Of a DNA stretch of 64,000 bases, positions 48,501-60,500 are shown piece by piece. Origin of the DNA: Topomyia yanbarensis (taxonomy: Eukaryota; Arthropoda; Insecta; Diptera; Culicidae). The DNA lies in the NCBI RefSeq assembly GCF_030247195.1, contig NC_080672.1, positions 378,176,166-378,240,165 on the forward strand, read 5' to 3'. How positions within the stretch are numbered: position 1 is the stretch's first letter; each line of letters opens with the position of its first letter. The position numbers and the translations under genes are program-made. Under the pieces are notes generated by a model that worked only from the letters and a program-made list of their open reading frames with translations, searched no databases and was not told the DNA's origin.

Positions 48501-51500
48501 TAGTTGTTAACAAAGTTGTAGACAATTAAAATATCTCTCAGATTCTCACTTTTAGTGTTGTTCGAATGTCTAAAGCACCATCTAGGAACAGAAATATGAA
48601 CTAGTTCTAATGTAAAATCTATGTTTTCAAGAAAAAAAACTTCAAAAAAAAAGTTGCTCTAGACCCCCCGACGGATTATTTTGATGATGGTTTCAAATGA
48701 AAGGGGAAAACCCATTCTTTCATATCCTGAAGTTTCAGAGATGCTGAATTTTTTTGCATAAAGTTGTTAAAAAAGACACCGTGTGTTATGACTGTTCGAA
48801 TGCCTTGGTGCTCGTTCCTTTAACTCCTTAATGCCCATGTTGTTTTTGAATAACAACGTTTTTAAACAGCTCAAATTTTTTATTGAAGCAAGATTTGCTC
48901 TCGAAAACAAGTAAGGCTAATAAATGTGACAATTGCCTTTCGTTTGAGTATTAACAGCTACAAGGATCAGCTCTAAAAATGAAGTTATTGTAATTAGTTT
49001 GATTGGATTCCGATGAAGCAGTGCAGCCAGTGACATTTTACGTTGACGACGGAAAATGAATTTTTCATATATCCTTGTTATTTTGCAATATTATTTAAAA
49101 TTGATAAAACTTATCAATTTGGACTGTCTTTGGCTACGTTTTCTAGGAGAATTGTATTGACCATTGGAAAGTAAAAATTGAGAAGCTTCTAGCACTGCGA
49201 GAGAAGCCCCTATCTTTATGAAGAAGGCTTTTCGTGTTTCTTGACCCCACCATGTTCAAGGAAAAATAGTTTTGAAACCCTGCATGCACTAGCAAAAAGT
49301 TGGACATGAAAGGGTTAGCAAATATATTGGAACATGGATCTACATAAAAAATTCGAACATTTTAGAAAATCAGCCAAAAAGTCGCATAAAAAAGATTTCA
49401 GTGTATAAAGAAACATCGTTTCTGGGAGATGTTTTGAAAACCGGTATTTTACCTCAAAACCCTTGGGTCCCATTCGAATTATTTTTCTGGCTACGTACTT
49501 GTCCCTGAATGTTGGAAAAAGAGTAAAAAACGACATATTAAGGATCTTGTCGTCAACAATGCAGCTGGATGGCTGCAAATTGCTGCAAATGAATCAATTT
49601 TTCAGGGTGAAATCAGAGAAATACGATTAACCAAATAGTACAGCTTTGCCAATTTAAAATCAGTGCGCTTCTTTTTGTTGGTACAGAAATCAGTTGACAA
49701 ATTCTTAAAATACTTACTCAAACAAAAAAAAAAGAGAATTAACGGAATATGTATACCACAAGCAAAACCTTGCCTCTTATACAATAAAAGATATTTCATG
49801 AAAACCAGTGATCTTGTTAAATTTTCGACGACGCTTGACATGGCTCACAGTTTATAATGGGCAATCTTATATGACATCATTCTTTAACCCGTTACTCTGA
49901 AACCGGAAATCTGACTCGAAATGTTGTTCTTTTTTCATGTGTGAAAATGGCTATAGGTATTGCTCTAAGAAATCAATGTGATATTGTTTGAGAAACTAAC
50001 GCCTGGAGCTCTTTGAACCGTCGAGGTTTTTACAACTGGAGCTTCCTGAACCATCGAGGGCACGAAAGTGGAACCTCTAACACTGTCAATATACATAGTT
50101 TTCTTTCTTTTTAGAAATATTCCGGGAATTGATGGTAGAGATCTAGAATAGCCGTAAGGAGCGTATTTACCTGTTTTACTCAATTCTTCCCGAAAAGGTT
50201 ACGAATAAACCTTACTCCGTAATAGGGGTGGTCAAATGAATCGTATGATTATTTGATTTATCGGAAATCGATTCCTGAAGACTGACAGAATTTGGATCAG
50301 TCCTATTCAATTGTCTACCTAGATGCAAAACCCGGTTTATCTGTAACTGAATTCTAAGTGGATGTGTTAATTTTGTTTTGCTTTTCTTAGAATAAGTTTC
50401 ACCCTATTAATAATATCTGTTCATGTTCGATTTTGCTGACTGAATTGAGAGATTTTTTCTTAACATAAAACTCCGGAAAAAGTTTGTGTGGGTGAATGGA
50501 GAACAGTGAGTCTAGTTATGTAAGGTATGCAAACTAGGCTGGATGGAATTATCCAAGTCAGTCTTGGATATCACATACATTTGGAGCAGCATCAGATGTT
50601 GCTTCAAGCTGTTCTCAACTCCTATTCGGCAGTTTTCACGCCGCCACCCGCGTTACGGCTTGGTAAGGCCAAACTGGTGTCGAAGGGGGTCAATTGAGGT
50701 TGTCTGACGTATTCTTGATGGTCACATTATCAGCCTTAGATTAGGGACTTATATTTAATGTGGTAAATAATGTCTTTTTCGCTTCAGATAGTTGATATTC
50801 GAGCTAGTAGAACTCCTTGAGCGTCTGACATACGAGTTCCGACGGAAATTGAGAATCCGATAGAGATCCTTTCTATGAGACGATCGACCGACGGCGTCGA
50901 AATGCCGGAAGAGATGAGCAGCGGCAAGCGAGTTTAACATGAGAGAATGAAACTACCATTGAAATGAAATCGGTAAGTAGCACTAACAAAATACTTAATT
51001 TCGGGAACTGTACGAGACGGCGCTGGGCCTGGGGCCTTCGACTGGCATGGTCCATTCTCATTGATTCGGAAGTCTTCTTGGCTGGTTGGTAGATATGTGC
51101 TCCTACTTGCAAGTTGATCAATTCGCTTGGGTGGGAGACATGTGGATCCTACTAGTTGTCGACTCTTTCGATCGTGGGTATGAGACTAGTTCAGGACTGG
51201 CACCTTAGAGATAGTTAATTATTCTGGACTTGTTCTTATGATTATTAAACTCGACCAAGCACACCGGCTCTCAGAAATGATAAGCAACCCTTTTGGGTCG
51301 GTGTGGTCTATTCTAGTCGAACCAGGCGGACTTTCGGTTCGAGCAAACTTTATGGGGAATAGTGGATAAATATTTCTTATGCCCTTTATGGGCAGAGAAT
51401 CTTTTTGCGAAATCATAAAATACCTTCACTGCCCTAGTAACAATTGTGGTTTTATGATTGTTTTGTAACCACCGATAAAATTAGATTACACTTGTAGCGT

Positions 51501-54500
51501 GCTATAGAACTTCACTTGTTACTTGGATGGTCTAGCTACTCAGGATAAAAAATAATAGAAAAAAATGAGGGTTTGCCTGGTCCATTATGTAATGAATACG
51601 TATATTGACTAGAACAGGGATAATCGAATTATGTTAAAGATAGAAATGAAACAGCACAGTTGTAGGAAAAATGTTCGCGAGTAAGGACTAATACTGCTAG
51701 TATGTTTACCGTTTCAATTAATGGTCGATTGATCCGCTTCGGACCTAGGAGACAAAAAGGAGATTAGGAAGAGACAGAAGCGGATTCAATGCAAAATTGG
51801 CCAATATGACGTTGACACCAAGGCGATGGTAGGATGATTTTCGATAGGATGACAGACTAGATGACACGATGTTACACGCTCTAAACTTGTGCCAAATAGT
51901 ATGTATGTATGTACGAATGTAAGCCCGTATGTATGCTGTATGCATGGATGTGTATAGGAGTATGTAATGTCTCCCTGAGCAACATGAAAGGATAGCCTCT
52001 GAGCCGCCAAAACGCTCATGGGAAGCCGGGTGCGCGGTCGTGTGTGACCATAAAGCACACACTGTGACCATAAAGCACACACTGTCAAGTGCAGCGGTGA
52101 GACGGTAGGTGTACAGTTAATGCACATAGGTTGCAGAAATAGGTTGTTGAGACAGCCCGATTGCACACTGTTAAATAACAATAACAATAAAACTCCGGAA
52201 AAAGTTTGTGATTGATGCAAACTTTTTAACTGGTAAAGTTGAGGTGTCGTGGCAGGCTCGTGCACACAACTTTTCATGTCCTTTTCAGGGCTCGAGTAAG
52301 TAATTTTGAATTCGTTTATAATTGTTCGGCTTACAACCTTAGCAACTAACTAATGATACCTTTAACCAAAAGATTACCTCTAATCCAAAACACTTACCCA
52401 ACAAACAGCACATTCACCGAGAATATTCCCGATGCGACAAAGTTGAACACCTCCGGTGCCGTCGCAAGCGTTTGACTATAGATATAGGTAAACAGGGGAG
52501 ATGCGGCCAGCGGAACCATTGCGGTTACGGAAATTGCCATAGAGTAAATCTTCGCAATATCATGCGAAGGTAGAATACTGGACGAAATGGCCATCATAGC
52601 GGCACCCTCGGTTCCCTTGAGTGGTGTTACTCCGGTCGACATGTACAGCTGCCAGCCGCTGGTGGCCATACCTTTGATGAAGCTGTCGCTAGTAAACGAG
52701 AGCACCGATAGGAAGGCGATGGCAATATCCGGTAGCTTGAATAGTTTCTTCAAGATTGTTATTCCTAGAAAGTTGCCGATGATAATTGACAGAAAATCGG
52801 CGGACTGCCACAACGTGAAATCTTCCAGAGTCCAGTTGAATTTCTTCCTCGTGTATAGATAGAACACATCGCTACCTCGCGATCCTAGTACGGTGAAGGC
52901 TGCGATGGCTACAGTCAACCATATGATTCCTCTATCGTAACCTGATCTCGCTTTGAAGAACGTGATGAACATATCCTTCAGCAAATCCAGCCGGAATATC
53001 TCTCTAAGCTTGGCACAATTTCCACTGAATTGGTCCACCTGTCGTCGCGAAACACTGTCCACGATGACTAACTTGACGTAAAAAGTCGCAAACAACATCG
53101 TACTGGCAGAAATGAGAAATACCGTGCTTGCGTTGGTCCACGCCAAAATAAAACTGCTGGACATCATTCCGAGAAAGGCTCCGGCCAGAGTACACGCTTG
53201 CAAGATTCCCATTCGTACCGTTCGATTTTGTTCCGTTGTAATATCTGTGAGAAAGCTAAACATACCGGCACATACCACGCTAGTTCCGCCGGTGATAGCT
53301 GCTGGAATAAAGGCCGCCACGTACAACCAAGGGCTCAGGTTCAGCGAAGACGAAAAGTGGCAAATGGCGGTTTTACAGATGTAGGTGATGAAATAGCCTG
53401 TCGAGAAGAATATGTATATTAGTGTAGTTAAAATGATAGCAAAAAACTATTGGACAACCCCGACAATGGTTCTAATATCTAAATCATTTGGGTAATTGCC
53501 AAAATGTAATTTGGCTCCCGCTAAAAGTTTCCTCAATCTTACTAAAATTATTATTCCTTAACCCTCCGGCACTCGCGTGAATGGCTCCCCGAATGAGCAA
53601 CCGCTGGTGCTGGAAGAAGATTTCGCTTGAGTTTCGGAAGGTGTTGCACAAAATACAACGGCGCGAGTGCCGGCTCGACTGTGTTTCTCGATTTTTTATT
53701 TTCGATACTCGTTACTATTTAATTGCAAAGGGTAGTAGAAAGCAATCCAATTATTTATCAATTTACATTTTATGTCAGCAAAAATTATACTAAAATTTAA
53801 TACAGTGCCGAATCGGAGCTTGGAACGATACTATTCAGTGCTGCTTTCATTCCAATAAACACTCCGCCACCGCATTCAGGGGCACGGTGTGTGACAAAAC
53901 CCCAAAAATCAATATGATGCAATTCTTTTGCGAATATTTATTTTACTTTACTTTATGATTAAATAAAATTATCTCAAAATTTTGTGATAATGGGATTAAA
54001 TATGAATTTTCAACAAATCGTTGAAGTAAGTGACGTCGAGGATTTCTTTTCAATTCAATTCATATCAATTTCTCATACCTTCGAACTTAAAATGACGAAA
54101 TCTCAAGAACTATAAATTTAAGCGCTACCATGTTTTAATTGCCGCAAGGTTCTACTGTATTGATTTTCGGCAAACTGAAGACTAAGAGAAACTAAAGCAA
54201 TGAAATTGAAAGACGGATAGGTATTCTAGAGCGAAAGAGTTATAATCTTAGAACGGAAAACTAGAACTAGGCAGGCTCATATGGACATGATCGAAAGGAA
54301 ATGTGAAGAGTCCTTTGCCTTCTGCTAAGTAGGAGTTGGGCTTTGCACCCAAGTCTACCGCATGGTCTTTGATAGAACATAACTCATCATCATGTTTTAC
54401 CGGCCGGCGTCGACTTTATGATTTAGATCGTTGGATTTGCAGTGAGGTTATCGCCATCTCACGCTTTAAACCCGTTCATCTACAAACGCTCGAGTCCTGC

Positions 54501-57500
54501 GCAATACTACAGCTCTCGCCACAAATGCGAACATAGTATTGCGGTCATACACGAAACCTACGCCCGCGAGGGCGAATGACCCATTGAGATTAAAGCCCCA
54601 ATAAACAATAATAATAATACACTCGCGATCTCGCTAACATAAAAACGTCCCTATGATTAGGAATTTTAACAACTACGAATTTCCACGTTTCCACGCGATC
54701 ATGAATCAGTCAGGTCTTATACTAGCAGCGCCTACATTCATATCTTCAGTTTTATCTCAAGACAATAAATGACGGTTATATACACTACACAACAAGTTAC
54801 AGGGCGATATTACCGGACATTCTAGTTATATGAGGGAACTTAATCTCTTCTAACATCTAAACCATACCAAAATTAAACGTCAGACTCGCGGTTTGCGTGA
54901 ACATTCAAGAACTCAAGCGAATATCCAAATGACCACATGGTTATGCAGTGGAATTTACACGCGAATTTACATACTCATTAGCACACACGATAAACAAACA
55001 CCTACGCTATCAAATACGATAACATACAAACACTCGGATCGTTCGCGATCATCCACGCACTGTAACGCCTGCGATCTCGCAAACATGAAAATGCCCCAGT
55101 GAATAAGGGAACGTTTTACCACTTCTAAATTTATAAATACGGTCTCAAGCGTGAACATATAAACGCTCGTTCCGACGCGATCTTGAAATCTCCACGCCCC
55201 CACATCTGAACCGTACGTTCAGAATTACAATAAGAATCAAAGCCAGCTGCATCAGTTGTTTCCGAGCCTTTCAGCGGAGCAGATCGTTATACTTCACAGT
55301 GGTGTTCGGTGTGTAAGTTTCAGTGAGTGAAGGTCAGCCGTTGTTCGTTTGTTGGCTGCCGTTCTGCTGGTGCCGGTGGCAAGTCCAGCGTGTTGTTTTC
55401 ACTGGTGCGGAACAATCGACGTTACTGCAGATAAGTTTTGTCTGTTTTTTTTCCTCTCGTTTGCTTTCTTTCCTTTTCTCTTTTTTTATTTTACCTTGCA
55501 ATTTAATAATAAGACACATTCCCGTATATGCAACGCTCTGCCTTCGTGCTTAAATGGCCGAGGGCGAAATACCATCTAATATTCTCTTGGAAGTCCCTGA
55601 TTCCCCTAACACGCGCATTGCCCCCCGTATAAAACAGTACCCTCTAGATTCCACTGGGCCATGGGTAGTGTACTTTCGGACCGGGGAGAAACCGGTTAAT
55701 GTATTGAAACTTTCTCGGGATCTGACTGCTAATTACCGGCCGTAGCTCAGATAACACGTGTTCGGGTAAACAAGATACGTGTTTTAGTGAATGACCTCGG
55801 CCAGGCAAACGCGATTGCTTGCTGTGAGCGCTTTATACTATGTTCACATTAGCGCTGATATCAAGTGATATGCGAATTACCATGATATCCGACGATATTA
55901 AGTACCATATTACTTGATATCCCATACAACTCGAATGTCATCTCATATCACAATCATTGTGTGATGGTGATATGAGATGACATTCGAGTTGTATGGGATA
56001 TCAAGTAATATGGCACTTAGTATCGTCGGATATCATGGTAATTCGCATATCACTTGATATAAGCGCTAATGTGAACATAGTATTACGCGGGAATTTAAAG
56101 CGTACGTGCCTTGTGTGGCCGTAGAAATCGATGGGGTTGTGTCCGAACCGGATCTGAAATGCGAAGAACTGTTGGAGCACGGGGTTGGCTGCTTTAAGGA
56201 CCCCTCACTCCAACAGATTAAGATCTTAGAATGCAAACAATTGTATACCGCAAACACCGAGGGAGGTAAGACTTCCTACTCTCAATCAGGCTCGCTTCGG
56301 GTGACTTTCGCCGGGTCTTCTCTTCCCAACTACATCCTCCTTGACAAAGTTCGCCTACCAGTTAGCCTGTTTGTACCATGGGTCATGAGCTGCAGTAATT
56401 GCAAGCAGTTGGGCCACACAGCCACCTATTGTGGAAATAAAAAACGATGCGGAAAATGTGAGGGAGAGCATGAGGATGACTCTTGCGGCAAAGAAACTGA
56501 AAAGTGTATTTACTGCGGGGGCCCTTCGCATGCTCTTCAGTCATGCCCTGCGTACAAACAGCGCGGGGATAAAATTAAACGCTAAGGAACGCTCGAGGCG
56601 CTCTTAAGCAGAAATGTTAAAGAATGCTTCGCCATCTGTCCTGTCTGAAAATCCCTTTGCTGGTTTGGATCGCGTTGAGCAAGAATCTGACGACCCTCAA
56701 GAGGGAACATCTCTCGTTAACCCGGGGGAGTCCAGGAAGAGGAAAACTCTAGCCTCCCCTAGACTACCTCGTAAGGGTCTCAAGATGTCATCCTCTGAGA
56801 GTGCGCCAACAACATCTAATAAATCCAACGGAAGTGCTGCCCTAAAGCCGAAGCAATCTGCTCCCGGATTTGGGATCATCCATAAATGACGTAGCATTAT
56901 ATGGGGGTGGGGCGAGTTTTGTATTTGTGATTATGTGTGACGACCCCCCTGGAGGTCATGTCATACTACGTAGCTTTACCCGTTTCATCTAACTAACATC
57001 GTTTTTTTATTTTTTTTTAATTTTTTCCGGCGTCAAGGGGGGGAGGTTTGTGACGAAATGCTACGATGGGGGAGGGGGTGTTAAAAATCACTCAAAAAAT
57101 GCTACGTCATTTATGGATGATCCCTTTGGAAATTTTAATTCTAACAAGGAGTACCCACCACTTCCAGGGACACCAGAAACCCCAAGTGTCCCTCTTTTTC
57201 CAACAGGCACTCAGTCCAGTTATGGACTAATGAAATTTTCTGACATCGTGGACTTAATTTTCACAGCTTTAAATGTTACTGATGCTCTTAAAAGCCTTCT
57301 GATACATTTTCTCCCTATAGTGCAAACATTTTTGAAGCAGTTGACTGCTAAAAAATTGAACCGGTTGAATGGATCTGGTTCTTGGTAATCCGGAATGTTA
57401 TTTATTGTTACGGGACCCTACGGCAATTTGAAAAATGGAAATGGAATGGAACGGTTCCACGGGAACCTGCTCCAGATTGTCCGTTCCGCGGTCAAATTAC

Positions 57501-60500
57501 CAAATGGTCCCAAAACCACGAGATACAACCTACTGATGCAATTCTAAGAATTTTGATACCCATATTGCAAGTATTCCATCGAAGTTCACCATTAGTATCC
57601 CAGCACTGGAGCCTGCTTCCGGAAACCCGGATTCCCGGAAACCGAATGAAATAACACGATTCATTTTTACCAAGTCCAAAAGGTGATGGGTTCCTGAATC
57701 CAAAACACCCAAAAGTATCAAAATCGGTTGAAAATTACATTAGTTATTGGCATTTCAGTTTTGTGGGCACCCGGGTACCCACATCGGCCTGTTACGAAGA
57801 AAAAAAATCAGGAGCTCCTCCTTATTCCCACCCGTACTATATCAACAATATTATTAACCCAAAAGCTTGACTTAGTGAAGTTCTAAGATGTCACAAAGTT
57901 TCAATTTCCAGCTATGGATAAAACATGGGATTTTCATTAATTGAAACTTAAAAAGGTACCCGGGTACCGCGTCGGACACATAACGGTTTAATCATCATCT
58001 ATAAAAGAACGTACACCGATTTGGTACATTTGGTATATAATAAAAGAGCCAGGTAATGCAAATGAAAAGAGCAGGCAAATCATAATGTTGCACTAAGTCG
58101 CTGTGCAATGAATTGTGTTGAATTATGTCGTTAAAAAAAGAGCATTCTTCGAAAACAAGAATATTCGGGTATCGGTATTCCACCAGTACTACCGGTACTT
58201 TAGTACCATGGCACCGGTTCTCACAAAAATGATCGATACTAGGAACCTCCGACTTCGCGCCAGCTGTTCAAATTCAAAAAAATATAATTCAACTTGTGTG
58301 AATGGTTTAAATGACTGGTCGCGACGGATAGTTAGACAGATAGCTGACTAATTCTTAAAATTTTCTTGTTCCCAGAACTCAGAAAAAATACTCAAAATTC
58401 ACTTTTTGGCCTCTCGTTTACTGGTTGCCTATTACCACAAAAATTGCTAAACTACCAACGTTATTTGGTTATTTGTGGCAGAATTTTTATTCTATTTCCA
58501 CTGAGCTCGAAAATTTCGGACAAATCCGTACAGGTATTTTTTCTCGAGCATCCGTCGGAAAATCCGTGCAGTCCTCCCAAACTCCGTACGGTTGGTCAGC
58601 TTACTAATGTCAAAGGCGCTTGTTCCTAAGCATATATCACACCCCTTTTTGCAGCGAGCTCCTAGCTGATTTTTTCAAAGTTGCTTTCAAATGAAGGATG
58701 TAATACTTTCATTGACTGCTATTGAATTTCATACAGTAGGTACTGACTTTTTCTTCCGGAGTTACAACTTGGTTATTGCCCGACCAGGAGAAAATACCTG
58801 GCCAATAACCCGAGCATAGGGAGTGGGCGTAGCGTATTGGTAAATCGATTGCCTTGTACGCAGCGCACCTGGGTTCGAGTCCCGACCCCGCACATAGGGT
58901 TAGAAATTTTTCCTAAGAGATTTTTCTAACCCGAAGAGGCGAATGACCTTAAGGTTAAAACCTTTATAATTGAAATAAAAATAAAAAAAAAACCCGAGCA
59001 TACTATTTTCTGGTATCATACCAAAACCTGATATTAATTGAATATTAATACCTCATTAAGGTATTAAGCTGGTATTGAAGAAACATTCTCCAATACCTAC
59101 TTAATACCTCAATGAGGTATAATACTTTATTTTAGTATTACTTATGTATTCCAGTTAGTTTTACAGATACCAAATCAATACCTCCATACAGTGAGTTTCG
59201 TTATTGGAAGGTTGAAAAGGTTTTGTTATTATTCAGGTATTATAATAACTCGTTTCAGTATCAAGTAGTTATTCGTAGTACATGTTTCAGTTATTATTTC
59301 AAGTATTTTACCTCTTATGCAAGGCTCCTTAATACCTTATTGTGGTGTTCAGTATTGGGTATAGTATACCTGAATTTGGTATTCTTAAGCTATTTTCTTC
59401 CGCTCGGGTGTGGTCACATAGGAATTTCTCATACCGATACGTAATACCTCATAGGATAAAAATCAATTGAAATGAACATCAAATTACTTCGATTCGCTGA
59501 CCTAGATCACTGATAGTGATTCAAAGATTCTTGAAATAAGTTGTCCACTATCGATAATAATCGAAGCCCCAGGTTCCGGACATATTCCAGAACTAAAGCC
59601 ACTTTGGTGATAATTGAACCAATTTTCACTAACCTAGTCTCAAATGAAAGGTACAATATGCAGTTGGGTGTTGCGCCCCCATTCACCTTTCCCCCTCCTT
59701 CCTCCCACACCTCTTCTCTCGAGGAAATAAATGGAAAAGTTTGAATTTTTGAAAAGCAATGTAGCAATATCTTTTATGAAATACTTCTTCTATCGTAGTA
59801 CAAGGTCAAATTTGGAAAATCCAGTTGAGAACTTAAAAAAATACTTATAATTGTCAAAGTTATACTATGTTCACACTACAGAGTTAAAACACGTTACAAT
59901 AATTATCAACAAGAAAAATGTCATCAAGGTAGCGTTAAAACACGTTTTAACTTGTAGTGTGAACGTAGTATTATAGCAATATCCGCAAAACGTGTTTTTT
60001 TTAAATAGGTTTGCTGTGACTACGATTCCAGTCCAATAGCTTAACGCTATAACTTAGCGTCTACTGATCCGTTCTCTATAAAAATTTTAGATAACATTCT
60101 TAAGAACTTGAACTTTACGAAAGGAAAATAAAAAAAAAACTATTTTTTTGGTCATCAATATAATTTACCAGAGGCCAAGCCATCAAATATATTCACAAGG
60201 TGTTTGGAAGAATTGTTCGTAGAAATATCCCTTACAATCTGATGAAAATTAAAATAAGTCATAGTGTACTATGATCAAACTAAAAAGAAACTTTTTACAC
60301 TGTCGAGATAGAAAGCTACTGTCTTCCAGAATGCTTTAGAAATACTCGTAATAAATTTCAATTTCATTGCTTTAGTTTCTCTTAGTCTTAAATTTGCCGA
60401 AAATAATATCTGAGCTAGTATAAGTTGACGGTATACCAGAAAATAAGCATTTAAATTGAATTAATTTATTTTCAGATGAGCTTATAGAACTCGTTGAATG

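Larger units (their letters stand above)
55249..57361 (+). pseudogene. LINE 5' region and ORF1 with zinc knuckles, broken by three insertions
   Basis: A leader (about 55249-55553, opening 'catcagttgtttccgagcct') precedes ORF1 at 55554 (MAEGEIPSNILLEVPDSPN). A one-base frameshift lies near 55743. The frame then continues to ...CCERF, is interrupted by a 247-bp MITE, and resumes with VPCVAVEIDGVVSEPDLKCE. Zinc-knuckle cysteines follow (CSNCKQLGHTATYC, CGKCEGEHEDDSC, CIYCGGPSHALQSC, around 56390-56560). A Ser/Lys-rich linker (56614-56876), a second MITE and a C-terminal piece (57120-57361) follow. ORF2 is absent. ORF1 is the nucleic-acid-binding chaperone of LINE RNPs. Confidence 0.85.

Noticed and set aside
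51786..52277. 163-codon minus-strand frame
   Set aside because: It crosses the boundary (24-bp duplication) of the 1.7-kb insertion, so it cannot predate it, and it contains simple repeats.
52587..53422. Plus-strand frames opposite exon 3
   Set aside because: Shadows of the constrained minus-strand transporter exon.
58819..58890. tRNA gene suggested by A and B boxes
   Set aside because: The boxes sit at the head of a longer element with a SINE tail, A-rich end and target duplication, and a degenerate second copy exists at 20635. It is a SINE.
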